This document shows positions 26,882-36,773 of a DNA stretch of 64,000 nucleotides, one piece after another. The position numbers and the translations under genes are program-made. Every line of letters starts with the position of its first letter. Position 1 is the stretch's first letter. Source of the stretch: an uncultured Acidobacteriota bacterium (GTDB taxonomy: Bacteria; Acidobacteriota; Terriglobia; Bryobacterales; Bryobacteraceae). The notes under the pieces are model-generated. The model made no database searches. It was given only the letters and a program-made list of their open reading frames with translations, and was not told the origin of the DNA. Where the stretch lies: positions 1 through 64,000 of the forward strand of contig CADEFT010000007.1 of assembly GCA_902826685.1 (NCBI GenBank). The letters are read 5' to 3'.

Positions 26882-27166
26882 CTAGCCCGCGCCGAAAAGA
26901 TCCATCTGGCCCAGCAGCTTTTCAATGCGCGAACGCACCTGCTTGCGTTCCGCCTGCAGGCCTTCCAACTCTTTCCGCAGGCCGATGGAATCGTCGTTGG
27001 CTTTCGAAACCAGCTCCTCGGCGGCCTCGCGATCGGCCACCGCCTGCGAAAGCTTGGTCGACAGCGCTTCGTTTTCCTTCCGAAGCGCCGTCACCAGTTC
27101 CACTGCCTTGCGAATCCGGTGCTCCAGGCTCTCGAGCACATTGACGTCTTCCTGCACCTGGGTCAT
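26882..27166 (-). CDS. ZapB-like coiled-coil cell division protein
   Basis: 94 residues, almost all heptad-patterned (ESLEHRIRKAVELVTALRKENEALSTKL, EELVSKANDDSIGLRKELEGLQAERKQVRSRIEKLLGQMDLF). The length and RIEKLL C-terminal region resemble ZapB and the DUF904-type partners often found directly before zapA. It probably bridges ZapA. It lies 7 bases after rplT and 7 before zapA on the same strand. Coiled coils have weak homology, so the family name is a positional inference. Confidence 0.7.
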   Translation of the reverse strand: MTQVQEDVNVLESLEHRIRKAVELVTALRKENEALSTKLSQAVADREAAEELVSKANDDSIGLRKELEGLQAERKQVRSRIEKLLGQMDLFGAG

Positions 27167-27173
27167 GCGTTCC

Positions 27174-27539
27174 CTACGCCGCCTGCGGCAGCGCCGCCTT
27201 GGCCTTTTCGATCAGCGCCGCAAACCCGGTCGCGTCGTTATAGGCGATCTCGGCCAGAACCTTGCGGTTCAGCTCAATGCCCGCCTTCTTCAGGCCGTCC
27301 ATGAAACGGCTGTAGGAAAATCCGTGCTGTTTGCAGGCGGCGCCGATGCGGACAATCCAGATGCCCCGGAATTCCCGCTTCTTGCGCTTGCGTCCCACAT
27401 ACCCGTAGCGCTGGGCTTTTTCAACCGCTTCCTGCGCCGACCGGTACAGCTTACTTTTCGTGAGAAAGAACCCGGAGGCCGCTTCCAGCGTCTTGTGACG
27501 GTTGGCTCTCCGCTTGGGTCCACGTTTAACTCGAGGCAC
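27174..27539 (-). CDS. rplT: 50S ribosomal protein L20
   Basis: 121 residues, normal length, from GTG 27539 with AAAGGAG upstream. [17 protein letters not shown] is the basic 23S-binding tail, and the globular domain contains [20 protein letters not shown] sequence ([17 protein letters not shown]). L20 is needed for early 50S assembly and often represses its own operon. The 80-base gap to rpmI holds a GC-rich region with GGCCCGAT/ATCGGGCC self-complementarity that might be an autoregulatory hairpin. It is second after rpmI. Confidence 0.97.
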   Translation of the reverse strand: MPRVKRGPKRRANRHKTLEAASGFFLTKSKLYRSAQEAVEKAQRYGYVGRKRKKREFRGIWIVRIGAACKQHGFSYSRFMDGLKKAGIELNRKVLAEIAYNDATGFAALIEKAKAALPQAA

Positions 27540-27619
27540 GTTTTTCTCCTTTCAATTTCAAAACAGCGGGCCGATCGGGCACGTGCAAAGAGCTCCGTCC
27601 GCACCGCAAATATCGGGCC

Positions 27620-27823
27620 TTAATCCAGGCCGTAGGGGATCATCTGCTTGACCTTGGGCGCATCGGCCGGATCCATGACGGCGCTCATGGCCAGCTTGCG
27701 CTTCCGGCCAGACGCCTTCGAGGTCAGAATGTGCCGCGCAAACGAGTGGCGTCGAACCACCTTGCCCGTTCCGGTCACCTTAAACCTCTTGGACGCACCC
27801 TTGTGTGTCTTCAACTTCGGCAT
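27620..27823 (-). CDS. rpmI: 50S ribosomal protein L35
   Basis: 67 residues with the full L35 sequence: [20 protein letters not shown] at the start and [14 protein letters not shown] and VKQMIPYG at the end. AAGGA lies 9 bases before the ATG at 27823. In most bacteria infC precedes rpmI. Here the upstream gene is a divergent cupin and only 82 bases separate them, so rpmI starts the operon. Confidence 0.97.
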   Translation of the reverse strand: MPKLKTHKGASKRFKVTGTGKVVRRHSFARHILTSKASGRKRKLAMSAVMDPADAPKVKQMIPYGLD

Positions 27824-27871
27824 GAATGGAATTCCTTCTGTCGGTAGGGAAAACTACAGAACCTTCCATTG

Positions 27872-27894
27872 AGAATAACACGATCTGATAGAAT
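27872..27894. promoter_or_regulatory. Divergent extended -10 promoters for rpmI and the bicupin gene
   Basis: On the minus strand TGTTATTCT (27880-27872) is an extended -10 for rpmI, leaving a leader of about 42 bases with a Shine-Dalgarno sequence. On the plus strand TG-A-TAGAAT (27886-27894) ends 11 bases before ATG 27906, with no Shine-Dalgarno sequence. The two elements are back to back within 23 bases. Confidence 0.5.
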
Positions 27895-27905
27895 GAGTCA
27901 CTCTA

Positions 27906-28805
27906 ATGAAGCCACGTCTTCTGCTCGCGCTGGCCCCGTTTGTACTCGCCGCGCCGGCCCAGGTTTTCTATGCGCCCAAAGGCGAACCGGGCGCCTACAC
28001 CGCCCCGCACCGCCCCATTACCCGCCTGGCCGATTTGAAGGCGAGACATCAGGGACAAGCTTCCTGGCGCGAACTCATCGTCGACGACAAGCACCTGCGC
28101 AGCGAATACATCTTCGCCCAGCCCGGCCATCGCCATCCGAAAGCCTTCCATCCCGATACGCGCGCCTGGTGGGTGGTCATGGAAGGCGAGGTGCGCTTTG
28201 AAATCGAATCGGCCGAGCCATTCACCGCCCGCAAAGGCTCCATGGTCCAGGTGCCGATGCAGACGCTGTTCTCGTTCGAAGTCACCGGCAGCGCGCCCGC
28301 GGTGATCTTTGAGACCAATATCGCCGGAGCACGCACAATCTACGCCGAAAAGGCCGCCACCCCCGAGTTGCCCGGACTTCAATGGGCGCGCGTCAAATTC
28401 AACAACCGGCTGGTCGGCAAGTACCTCCACAACAACAAGCCGCATGTGCACTTTGACGAGGTGGCGCAGGGCATCGAAACCGGCAAGCTCAAAGGCACCA
28501 TCCGCATCGTCGAGGACGACCGTGGAGCCGCCAACTTCATCTACGGCTACAACAGCAAGCTGCCGCCGTTGAACGAAGCCAATCGAGGGCACTATCACCC
28601 CGAGGGCGCCGAATACTGGCTGATTTTAAAGGGGCAGATCCGCTATCCCATCGAGCGCATCGGCGTCGTCATCGCCAATGAAGGCGACGTCGTCTACGTG
28701 CCTCCCTCCACCTTCCACGCGCCGCGCTGGTGGGGCGATGGCGCCTCCTGCCGACTGGCCATGAACGGCTTTCCTCAGATCGCGCACCTGTTCGACCCCG
28801 ATTGA
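27906..28805 (+). CDS. Exported bicupin protein
   Basis: 299 residues. The signal peptide (1-19, ending APA-Q) precedes two cupin domains. Domain 1 (about 60-145) has PGHRHPKAFHPD and WWVVMEGEVRFEIE. Domain 2 (about 175-290) has NNKPHVHFDEV and NRGHYHPEGAEYWLILKGQIRYPIE with GDVVYVPPSTFHAPRWWG. Metal His pairs are visible in both. The enzyme or ligand is not predictable; periplasmic bicupins can be oxidases or isomerases. It overlaps the TenA-like gene as TGATG, so the pair is co-translated. Confidence 0.82.
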   Translation: MKPRLLLALAPFVLAAPAQVFYAPKGEPGAYTAPHRPITRLADLKARHQGQASWRELIVDDKHLRSEYIFAQPGHRHPKAFHPDTRAWWVVMEGEVRFEIESAEPFTARKGSMVQVPMQTLFSFEVTGSAPAVIFETNIAGARTIYAEKAATPELPGLQWARVKFNNRLVGKYLHNNKPHVHFDEVAQGIETGKLKGTIRIVEDDRGAANFIYGYNSKLPPLNEANRGHYHPEGAEYWLILKGQIRYPIERIGVVIANEGDVVYVPPSTFHAPRWWGDGASCRLAMNGFPQIAHLFDPD

Positions 28806-29524
28806 TGACGCGCCGCTCTATCCTCGCCGCTTTGCCCGCCGCCCGCCTGCTTCCCGGCGCGGCCCGTTACACCCCCGATCTCTGGCAGGCGATCGCACCA
28901 ATTTTCCAGGCCACCTTGAAGCATCCGTTTCTCACCGGGCTCGCCGATGGCAGCCTGCCCCGCCCCAAATTCCAGTTCTATCTCGTGCAGGACGCGCTGT
29001 ATCTCGATGCCTTCAGCCGCGCGCTCAACATCCTGGCGTCGAAGGCTCCTCGCACCGATTGGGCCATCGCCTTCAGCCGCGATTCCATCGAATCGCTCGA
29101 AGTCGAGCGCCAGATGCACAGCCAGGTCTTAGGTTCCTACGGCGTCACCGCGCAGGCCATCGCCGCCGCCTCCATGGCCCCCGCCAACTACGCCTACACC
29201 AACCATCTGATGGCCGCCGTCGAGCGGGGATCCTTCCTCGAAGGCCTCGCCGCCATGCTGCCCTGCTACTGGATCTACTGGGAAGTGGGTAAGCACCTCA
29301 TCAAGCGCGGATCGAAGAACAAGGATTATCAGCGCTGGATCGCGCAGTATTCAAGCGACTCCTACGGCAAGACCGTGGAGCGCGTCCTCGCCATCGCCGA
29401 CCGGGAGGCGGCGGAGGCGAGCCCGGCCATCCGTGACCGCGCCACGAAACTCTTCGTCCTTTCCGCCCGCTACGAATACCAGTTCTGGGATAGCGCCTGG
29501 CGCGAAGAGCGCTGGCTGCCCTAA
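28805..29524 (+). CDS. TenA/thiaminase II-like protein with an export-like N-terminus
   Basis: 239 residues. The fold is recognisable from PFLTGLADGSLPRPKFQFYLVQDALYLDAF at the N-terminal half and LPCYWIYWEVGKHL, where C154 is the thiaminase II nucleophile. YEYQFWDSAW carries the C-terminal aromatic/Glu positions. TenA hydrolyses aminopyrimidine breakdown products of thiamin. The first ~20 residues (TRRSILAALPAARLLPGAA) resemble a twin-arginine leader, which cytoplasmic TenA lacks. It is coupled to the bicupin gene, and its stop overlaps the convergent kinase gene by 4 bases. Confidence 0.85.
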   Translation: MTRRSILAALPAARLLPGAARYTPDLWQAIAPIFQATLKHPFLTGLADGSLPRPKFQFYLVQDALYLDAFSRALNILASKAPRTDWAIAFSRDSIESLEVERQMHSQVLGSYGVTAQAIAAASMAPANYAYTNHLMAAVERGSFLEGLAAMLPCYWIYWEVGKHLIKRGSKNKDYQRWIAQYSSDSYGKTVERVLAIADREAAEASPAIRDRATKLFVLSARYEYQFWDSAWREERWLP

Positions 29525-31098
29525 ACCGTCGTCGCGTTCGCCGAGCGCAACGGCACCGCCGCCACACGCTCCGGCTGATGCGTCTTCCACCACGCCGCCG
29601 CCATCTCCGGCGTCCATTCCACGGCCCACTCCCGCAGCCGATGCCGCAACTCCGCCGCCGACCGCGGCCGCAGGGCCGGATCTTTCGCCAGGCACTCGAG
29701 AACCAGCCGGTCGAGTCCGGCCGGCACCGGGGTCTCCACACGCCCCGACGGCGGAACCGGAGCGCTGTTGACGTGCTCCATCAACATCGAAGTGGCCGTC
29801 TTGCCCTCGAATACAAACCGCCCCGTCAGCAGCCAATACGCCGTGCAGCCCAGCGAGTAAATATCGGCGCGGCCGTCGAAATCGACGCCCAGCGCGACTT
29901 CCGGAGCCATGAACGCCGGCGTCCCCGTCGTCGATTCGGGCCGCGTAATGCGCAGGTCTTCCGCGCCGGCCGCCTGTTTCACCAGCCCGAAATCTAACAC
30001 CTTGACGAAATCGCTCTCGGCGCCCAGCCGGCACACCAGCGCGTTGCGCGGCTTGATGTCGCGATGCGTCAGCCCGGCCGCGTGCGCCTCCTCAAGCGAT
30101 GCGCACATCTGCGCCACCAGGTGTGCCGCGCGCGCCGGAGGCAAGGGACCGTACTTGGTCACCAGGTCGTCCAGGTCGAAGCCGCGCAACAGCTCCATGA
30201 CGTAATAGAGCCGCCCTTCCTCGGTCACCCCGTAGTCGAACAGCGTCACCGTATGCGGCGACTGCAAGGCGGAAATCGCCCGCGCCTCACGCTCGAAACG
30301 CTGCCGCACAACCGGAACGCTCTCGCCCCCGGTCGATGGCGAGATCAGCTTGATCGCCGCCTCGCGCGCCAGCAGGCGATGCTCGGCCCGCCACACCTGG
30401 CCCATGCCGCCCTGCCCGATCGGCTCTACCAGCCGGTAGCTGCCCATCGCTTTCTCCTGCGACACGCGCATTCCCAGCCGGTAAATCGTCTGCGCCAGAA
30501 CAACCGCGACGCCAGCCATAAGAAACGGAGGAACAAACACCGCCGGCAGATCGCGTGGAAGCGGAGGCGTGACACCGTGCAGAGTCACCTGCAGCCAAAG
30601 GCCCAAGGGTCCCATCGCCGCGGACGTGAAAGCCGCCACGGCCGACGCCACAGGTCCCACCGGCACCAGAAAAGAGAAAACCGGAATCCAGGCAGCCAGA
30701 GCCGAGAATCCGCGCATCGATTCGCCCGGTGCATAAGAGTGCTGATTCTCGGCCAGCGAGACCAAAAGGCTGGTCGCCACTTCGAACGCCAGTCCCGCCA
30801 ATAGCAGGCGGCGCGCCGACGAAGCGAACGTTCGTGTCGCCCAAAACAGGCCCAGGCCCATCGACAGCGACACGGCCAGCAAAACGTCGTAGAAAGCGCG
30901 ATCCGCAATCAGGCCGATCGAGCTGAACCGGTAAGCGAAGTGCGCCGCCACGTAGCAGACCGCATAGCTCACTCCGGCCCATCCCAGCCGCTTCACCGAT
31001 TCCGCCAGCAACTCGTCCGGCAGCCCAAGGCTGCTGGGACTGCCGGTCATGCCTGCTTTGACGATGGCGCGTGCGTTCACTAGTCTCTTGTCTATCAC
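29521..31098 (-). CDS. Membrane-anchored Ser/Thr protein kinase with N-terminal polytopic domain
   Basis: 525 residues from GTG 31098; ATG 31050 is an alternative. Residues ~42-207 form about six membrane helices, then a kinase domain from 221: glycine loop G228-Q-G-G-M-G233, K250, H345-R-D347-I-K349, D369-F-G371, and APE at 398-400. All catalytic residues are present. The usual bacterial layout is kinase first and membrane segment second; here it is reversed, so the N-terminal membrane domain may be the sensor. It starts 9 bases after the stop of the giant PSD1 fusion gene and could be co-transcribed with it. Confidence 0.9.
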   Translation of the reverse strand: MIDKRLVNARAIVKAGMTGSPSSLGLPDELLAESVKRLGWAGVSYAVCYVAAHFAYRFSSIGLIADRAFYDVLLAVSLSMGLGLFWATRTFASSARRLLLAGLAFEVATSLLVSLAENQHSYAPGESMRGFSALAAWIPVFSFLVPVGPVASAVAAFTSAAMGPLGLWLQVTLHGVTPPLPRDLPAVFVPPFLMAGVAVVLAQTIYRLGMRVSQEKAMGSYRLVEPIGQGGMGQVWRAEHRLLAREAAIKLISPSTGGESVPVVRQRFEREARAISALQSPHTVTLFDYGVTEEGRLYYVMELLRGFDLDDLVTKYGPLPPARAAHLVAQMCASLEEAHAAGLTHRDIKPRNALVCRLGAESDFVKVLDFGLVKQAAGAEDLRITRPESTTGTPAFMAPEVALGVDFDGRADIYSLGCTAYWLLTGRFVFEGKTATSMLMEHVNSAPVPPSGRVETPVPAGLDRLVLECLAKDPALRPRSAAELRHRLREWAVEWTPEMAAAWWKTHQPERVAAVPLRSANATTV

Positions 31099-31107
31099 AG
31101 GAAGCGC

Positions 31108-34100
31108 TCAATCGATGTACGCGAATTCGGCCGAGTTCAACATCGCGTGACAGAAATCGGCCAGCGCGTACCATCGCGCCGTCGCCCCGCGCGGCGCCGT
31201 CGATTTCTGCGCTTCAAGGTGCGCCTGCCAATGCCCCGTCAATTTCTCGAGCGAACCGAGCGCCCGGGCCATCTCCCCCGCGTCCGGCTGCCGGCCGAGC
31301 GCCGCCCGGTAAACCTCCGTCACCTGCCGCGCGCGATCGCCGCCATACTGGTCCTGCAGCCGCGCCGCCCAATACCGGGCGTGCTCCAAAATCATGGGAC
31401 TATTGCGCATCTCCAGCGCCTGCGCCGGCACCGTCGAATAGGGCCGCTCGGTGCAATTGGGCGACATCGGCGGCAGATCGAACACCTCCAGCAGCGTCAC
31501 GGGAGCCGTACGCCGGTGCAGCACGTAAATCGCACGCCGGAAACTTTCCTTCTCCCCCTGCGCCGCGACTTCCCCACCCGGCTTGGTCTCCACCTCGACC
31601 GGTGGACCGAACTGCTGCCGCGAGAGCCGCCCCGTTACCTGCAGAATCGAATCGTGAAGCTGCTCGGCATCCATGCGCCGTGGATTTCCCACCGCCCGGT
31701 AGGCCGCCGACGTCATCATCAGCCGGTGCATCTTTTTCACGCTCCAACCGCCGCGCTCGAACCCGGTGGCCAGCCAATCGAGCAACTCAGGATTGGTGGG
31801 CGCCACGCCCGTGCGCCCGAAATTCGCCACCGACGCTACCAGCCCCGTGCCGAAGTGATGACGCCAGATCCGGTTCACCATCACCCGCGCCGTCAACGGA
31901 TGGCCGGGCTGCGTCAACCAGCGCGCCAGCGCCAGGCGCCGCCCGCTCGTTCCCTCACGCGGAGCCTGAACGCGATACGGTTCCACCACCTTCGCCAGCA
32001 CCGATGGCGTCCCCGGCTCCACCGCTTCCCCGAGATTCTGCGCATCGCCGCGACGCAGCAGATACGCGGGCGAGGGATCGCCGCCCATGTCATATAGCGC
32101 CCTCACCGCCGGCAGCGGCTTTAACTTCTTCTTCCACTCGGCTACGGCCTTCTTTTGATCGGGCAGCGCTTCCAGCTTCCGTATCTCAGCCTCAACCGGC
32201 GCGTTGTGCTTTTCCACGATCGCCCGTTCCGCGGCAAGCGCGACGTCCAGATTGCGCTCCGTGGGCTTCACCCAATCATAGGGATCGAGCGCCGACTGCA
32301 GAATCGCGCTCAACCGGTAATAGTCGCGCTGCCGGATGGGATCGTATTTGTGGTCATGACAGCGCGCGCAGCCGATCGTCAACCCCAGCACCGACGAACT
32401 CAACACCTCGATCTCATCGGCGATCACGTTGATCCGCTCCGCCACCGATCCGTTGGCCGGCGAATACGTCCCGTCCGGAGCCATCCGCAGGAACCCCGTC
32501 GCCGCCAGCACGTCCAGTTGTTCCGGCGTCGGGTTCCGCAAGCCCCGGTGATCGAGCAACTCATCGCCCGCCAGTTGCTCGGTGAGAAAGCGATCATAGG
32601 GTTTATCGGCGTTGAACGCGCGGATCGCGTAATCGCGGTAACGCCACGCGTCGGGCCTCAGCTTATCTTCATCGATGATGCCCTCTGAATCCGCATATCC
32701 AGCCGCCTCCAGCCAAAACCTCGCCCACCTCTCGCCATACCCTGGCGATTCCAGCAGCCGGTCAATCAGCCTTTCGTAAGCGTCCGGCCGGGCGTCGTTG
32801 ACGAACCCATCCACTTCACTCGCCGGCGGAACCAATCCGGTCAAATCGAGATACGCGCGGCGAATCAGCACGCGCCGGCTCGCGGGTGCGGGCTTCGCCT
32901 TCAGAAACGCATCCACCGGATGACCCGCCGCGGGCGGCGCCACCGCCTTGGGCCGCTCGAACGCCCACCAGGCGCGATCCTTCTCCGTGATATCGTCCAC
33001 CGCCGCCTGCCGGGGCGGCGCGGCCGGAGCCCCCGCTTCAATCCACGCCTTCAACGTGTCGAATTCCGGATTGGTCGGCGGCCGCACGAACGCCTCAAAC
33101 AGCATCTTCGGCGGCGGCATCTCGCCGGCGGCGATCCGCTTCACGATCAGGCTCTCCTGCGGCCTGCCAGGCACCAGCGCCGGACCCGATTTCCCACCCT
33201 TCAGCCGGCTCGCCTGCGTGCGCAAATCCAGCCCGCCTTCCTGCTTCCGCTTGCCATGGCAGGCGACGCACCGCATCTGAAACATCGGCGTCACATCGGC
33301 TTCGGTCACCGCGGGCCGTTCCGGCTTCTGCGCGTCGATCCACTGCCGCACCACTTCGATCGACGCCGCATCCAACCGCCGTCCCGGCGGCATCAATCCC
33401 GCCGCCATCTTCGAAATCATCAGGCTCGCTTCGGCGTTCCCGGGCGTAAACGCCGGCCCGCTCTTGCCGCCCTTGAGCGCCGATTCGCGCGTGGCCAGAT
33501 CGAGGCCGCCTTGCGCCGCCGCTCCCTGATGGCAACCCAGGCAGTTGGCCCGGATCACCGCTTCATGGCCGCCGCCAAACCGGTAAAGCGCCTTCCCCGT
33601 CCGCACATACAACCCGTCCTCGGCCAGCGCCGGCGTCGCGTACACCTCATCGCCCAGGTCGTTCACCGCCAGCACTTCCCAATCGGCGCCGGCCTTCACC
33701 ACCACCAGCTTTCCCTCATTGTTGGCGAGATAGATACGGCCTTCCGCCGCCACCGGCGACGCATAGTAATCGCCCAGCGCGCCCGTCAGCCGTCCCTGCT
33801 TTTGCACGTTTCCCGTCCGCGCATCGAGCGCCGTCAGAATGCCCCCGTTCTGCACCATGTACACCGATTGGCCATACACCAGCGGCGAAGCCACATCGGG
33901 AATATTGCGCAGGTGTTTCCACAAAACCTTCCCATCGCGAATCGCCGTCACCGCGCTCGCGGGCGACGCCGCCTCGATCATCTCCGCCCATTCGCCCGCA
34001 TCCACCAGCCCGTTCTTGTTGCGGTCCACGACGCCGAAATACATTTTCGCCGGACCCTCCGGCGCTTCCTCCTTGCCGATGAATCCGTCTTTGTTCCGGT

Positions 34101-34920
34101 CGTTCTGCTCGACCGCCACCTCAAACGGAGCGATCGCTGGCAGCGAGTCTCCATAGAAACTGCGCGCCAGCGCGTAAACCGTTCCATCGGCCACAACCGG
34201 AGTCGCCTTCGGCTGCGGAGGCAGTCCGCCCGCGCTCCATACCGGCTTTCCACTCGCCGTTTCGAACGCCTCGATCGCGAAAGGCGAAAACGTCACGAAC
34301 GTTCCGGCATTGAGCAGCACCGGCGTCGTATACGCGCCGCCCGGCGCGGGCCTGCGCGCCTGCCGCCAGATCAATTCGCCGTTGCGTGGATTCACGGCCA
34401 TCATGTAGGAATCCTGCGCCTGATCGACAACCAGGATCAGCCGCTCGCCCGCCAGAATCGGCGAGCCCGCCACGCCCTGCATGCTCGGCATCGCCGGCAG
34501 CGCCATCCGCCACAGCTCTTTGCCTTCCGGCGAATATCCCACCAATCCGAAATCGGGAAAGAACGCGAACACGCCCCGCGCATCGGCCACCGGAGTCGGC
34601 GCGGCCGGATCGTTCAGCTTATGCCGTTTTTCCTGGCGCGCCCGCGTCACCTCGCGCCGCCACAACTCGCGGCCCGAAGCACGGTCGATGGCCAGCGTCA
34701 GAAGCCGGTCGCCATCATGGCCGGTCAAAAAGATCCGCCCGCCCGCGAACACCGGCGACGATTTGCCCGGCGGCAAATCCGCCCTCCACACCTGGTTCCG
34801 CCCCGGACCGAACTCCAACGGTAACCCCTTGGCCTCCCCGATCCCGGAGGCGTTCGGACCGCGGAACTGATTCCACTCGGCGCCCGCCAGTGTGAAGAGT
34901 AGAAAGCTGAGCAACGGCAC
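31108..34920 (-). CDS. PQQ-like propeller/EF-hand/dihaem/DUF1549/DUF1553 fusion protein
   Basis: 1270 residues from GTG 34920. Order: signal peptide (1-14); PQQ-like beta propeller (~20-450) interrupted by an EF-hand pair near 274-310 ([12 protein letters not shown] and [13 protein letters not shown]); two PSCyt1 haem segments, C460-L-G-C463-H464 and C551-V-A-C554-H555, each followed by GG-LDL and K-GG-K-SGPA repeats; DUF1549 (~700-900, [20 protein letters not shown]); DUF1553 (~1010-1260, [17 protein letters not shown]). Domains DUF1549/1553 are thought to degrade sulfated or other complex polysaccharides in Planctomycetes and Acidobacteria. The propeller fusion at the N-terminus is unusual. 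It is divergent from the TolB-like gene. Confidence 0.88.
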   Translation of the reverse strand: MPLLSFLLFTLAGAEWNQFRGPNASGIGEAKGLPLEFGPGRNQVWRADLPPGKSSPVFAGGRIFLTGHDGDRLLTLAIDRASGRELWRREVTRARQEKRHKLNDPAAPTPVADARGVFAFFPDFGLVGYSPEGKELWRMALPAMPSMQGVAGSPILAGERLILVVDQAQDSYMMAVNPRNGELIWRQARRPAPGGAYTTPVLLNAGTFVTFSPFAIEAFETASGKPVWSAGGLPPQPKATPVVADGTVYALARSFYGDSLPAIAPFEVAVEQNDRNKDGFIGKEEAPEGPAKMYFGVVDRNKNGLVDAGEWAEMIEAASPASAVTAIRDGKVLWKHLRNIPDVASPLVYGQSVYMVQNGGILTALDARTGNVQKQGRLTGALGDYYASPVAAEGRIYLANNEGKLVVVKAGADWEVLAVNDLGDEVYATPALAEDGLYVRTGKALYRFGGGHEAVIRANCLGCHQGAAAQGGLDLATRESALKGGKSGPAFTPGNAEASLMISKMAAGLMPPGRRLDAASIEVVRQWIDAQKPERPAVTEADVTPMFQMRCVACHGKRKQEGGLDLRTQASRLKGGKSGPALVPGRPQESLIVKRIAAGEMPPPKMLFEAFVRPPTNPEFDTLKAWIEAGAPAAPPRQAAVDDITEKDRAWWAFERPKAVAPPAAGHPVDAFLKAKPAPASRRVLIRRAYLDLTGLVPPASEVDGFVNDARPDAYERLIDRLLESPGYGERWARFWLEAAGYADSEGIIDEDKLRPDAWRYRDYAIRAFNADKPYDRFLTEQLAGDELLDHRGLRNPTPEQLDVLAATGFLRMAPDGTYSPANGSVAERINVIADEIEVLSSSVLGLTIGCARCHDHKYDPIRQRDYYRLSAILQSALDPYDWVKPTERNLDVALAAERAIVEKHNAPVEAEIRKLEALPDQKKAVAEWKKKLKPLPAVRALYDMGGDPSPAYLLRRGDAQNLGEAVEPGTPSVLAKVVEPYRVQAPREGTSGRRLALARWLTQPGHPLTARVMVNRIWRHHFGTGLVASVANFGRTGVAPTNPELLDWLATGFERGGWSVKKMHRLMMTSAAYRAVGNPRRMDAEQLHDSILQVTGRLSRQQFGPPVEVETKPGGEVAAQGEKESFRRAIYVLHRRTAPVTLLEVFDLPPMSPNCTERPYSTVPAQALEMRNSPMILEHARYWAARLQDQYGGDRARQVTEVYRAALGRQPDAGEMARALGSLEKLTGHWQAHLEAQKSTAPRGATARWYALADFCHAMLNSAEFAYID

Positions 34921-34948
34921 TCGATCAGTCTATCGCTATCGAAGTTGG

Positions 34949-34954
34949 CATAAT
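34949..34954 (+). promoter_or_regulatory. Putative -10 element close to the TolB-like gene start
   Basis: CATAAT at 34949-34954 ends 10 bases before ATG 34965, and no Shine-Dalgarno sequence lies between. This favours ATG 34965 over ATG 34953 and suggests a leaderless transcript. Confidence 0.35.
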
Positions 34955-34964
34955 GACCTCTACC

Positions 34965-36773
34965 ATGAGGCTCTGGATCTACCTGCTCGCCGCGCCGCTG
35001 GCCGCGCAGATCTTCGACCGCTCCGCCGACATCGGCTCCATCGAGCGCAAAGGCTCCATGCAGTATGAGGCCGCCACCAACATCTACCGCCTCACCGGCA
35101 GCGGTGCGAACATGTGGGCCACCGCCGACGCGTTCCACTTCGCCTATAAACAAGTGACCGGCGACGTCACCCTCACCACCGATGTCGACTGGACTACCCG
35201 CGGCGGCAATGCGCACAAGAAGGCGGGCCCGGTGTTGCGAGCGGGCCTCGACGCCGGCGACGCCTACGCCGACGCCATCGCCCATGCCGACGGCCTCATC
35301 TCGTTCCAATACCGCCTGCAAAAAGGCGGACCGACCGCCGAAGTCCGCACGGCGGTCAAAGCTCCCGCCACACTCCGCATCGCCCGCCACGGAGACGTGA
35401 TCTCGGTGGAGGTTGCGCCGAAGGGCGAAGCCTTCCAGCCAATCGGCGCGCTCACCATTCCCATGCCGGAATCCATCTACGCCGGTCTCGCCGTCTGTTC
35501 CCACGACGCGTCCGTTTCGGAAACCGCCGTCTTCTCCAACGTCCAGTTGAACAATGATGGCGCCGCCGCCGCCCGCATCGTGGAAAGCACGCTCGAAACC
35601 ATCGACATCGAAACCGGCCGGCGCCGCATCGTGCGCCGCGCGCTCGAACACTTCGAAGCACCCAACTGGTCCGCCGATGGCCGCTATCTTTACTACAACG
35701 GCGGCGGATCTCTTTGGCGCATCCCCTCCGGCGGGGGCACACCCAAACGTATCGCCACCGGCGATGTACGCATCAACAACGACCACGGCCTTTCCCCGGA
35801 CGGCAAAGCGATCGCCATCAGCGGCAGCGTCAACCGCGCCCAGTCGCAGATCTTCCTCATCCCCATGGCCGGCGGAACGCCCAGGCTGCTTACCCCGCTT
35901 GCTCCCTCTTACTGGCACGGCTGGTCGCCCGACGCCGCCACGCTCGCCTACTGCGCCCAGCGCAACGGCAATTACGACATCTACACGATGCCCGCCGGTG
36001 GAGGCGCGGAAACCCGCCTCACCACGGCCGAAGGGCTCGACGATGGCCCCGACTATTCTCCCGACGGCAAGACCATCTTCTTCAACTCCGAACGAAGCGG
36101 CCTGATGCGCGTCTGGCGCATGAACGCCGATGGCTCGCAGCAGACCATTGTGTCGGAAGGTCCCGAAACCGCCGATTGGTTTCCCCATCCCTCGCCCGAC
36201 GGCAAATGGATTGTCTATCTGTCCTACGAGAAAAGCGTGAAAGGCCACCCGCCCAATAAGGATGTGCAATTGAGACTGGCACCCGCATCGGGCGGCCCAT
36301 CCAAAGCGCTTGCCATCCTATTCGGAGGCCAGGGAACCAACAACGTCAACTCCTGGTCGCCCGACGGCCGTCATCTCGCCTTCGTCAGCTACCGCCTCGT
36401 GGCCAATCCCGAAGCCCAGATCCGCGCCCTGCTCGAGCGCCAGCCTGGCGATTGGAACCGCGGCGACATCGCCGCCTTCATGCAGGCTTACGAAAACAGC
36501 GATACCGTCACCTTCATCGGAGCCGAAGTAACCAAAGGCTACAAGCCCGTGCTCGAGAGCTACGGCAAGCGCTACGCCAATCGCGATCAGATGGGCCAGC
36601 TTCGCTACGAGTTGCCCGAGATCCGCCTGCTGGGCGAGGATCATGCATTCGTGTTCGGCCGCTTCTTCCTCACGCGCACCGAACAGGGAGGTGGCAACAA
36701 GCAGGGCAAGTTCACCTTGCTCCTGCGCCGGACCGAAGCCGGCTGGAAGATCGTCGTCGATCACACCAGCTAA
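34965..36773 (+). CDS. Exported TolB-like propeller protein with C-terminal SnoaL-like domain
   Basis: 602 residues from ATG 34965 (12 bases after an alternative ATG). Signal peptide 1-15. Residues ~25-195 form a DUF1349-like beta-sandwich (TDVDWTTRGGNAHKKAG, LRAGLDAGDAYADA). Then five or six WD40-like TolB repeats carry the S-x-DG-K/R motif (LSPDGKAIAIS, WSPDAATLAYC, YSPDGKTIFFNS, PSPDGKWIVYLS, WSPDGRHLAFVS). A SnoaL/DUF4440-like domain begins near 475 (RGDIAAFMQAYENSDTVTF) and ends TEAGWKIVVDHTS. It probably binds a periplasmic ligand. The stop overlaps the convergent RHH gene by 4 bases. Confidence 0.82.
   Translation: MRLWIYLLAAPLAAQIFDRSADIGSIERKGSMQYEAATNIYRLTGSGANMWATADAFHFAYKQVTGDVTLTTDVDWTTRGGNAHKKAGPVLRAGLDAGDAYADAIAHADGLISFQYRLQKGGPTAEVRTAVKAPATLRIARHGDVISVEVAPKGEAFQPIGALTIPMPESIYAGLAVCSHDASVSETAVFSNVQLNNDGAAAARIVESTLETIDIETGRRRIVRRALEHFEAPNWSADGRYLYYNGGGSLWRIPSGGGTPKRIATGDVRINNDHGLSPDGKAIAISGSVNRAQSQIFLIPMAGGTPRLLTPLAPSYWHGWSPDAATLAYCAQRNGNYDIYTMPAGGGAETRLTTAEGLDDGPDYSPDGKTIFFNSERSGLMRVWRMNADGSQQTIVSEGPETADWFPHPSPDGKWIVYLSYEKSVKGHPPNKDVQLRLAPASGGPSKALAILFGGQGTNNVNSWSPDGRHLAFVSYRLVANPEAQIRALLERQPGDWNRGDIAAFMQAYENSDTVTFIGAEVTKGYKPVLESYGKRYANRDQMGQLRYELPEIRLLGEDHAFVFGRFFLTRTEQGGGNKQGKFTLLLRRTEAGWKIVVDHTS

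Noticed and set aside
27540..27619. Possible L20 leader between rpmI and rplT
   Set aside because: Some self-complementarity (GGCCCGAT) is there, but without covariation or a pseudoknot I cannot support an L20 autoregulatory element.
32920..34824. 634-residue plus-strand reading frame opposite the giant PSD1 fusion
   Set aside because: Arg/His-rich composition with no domain; it is an antisense shadow of GC-rich third positions in the real gene.
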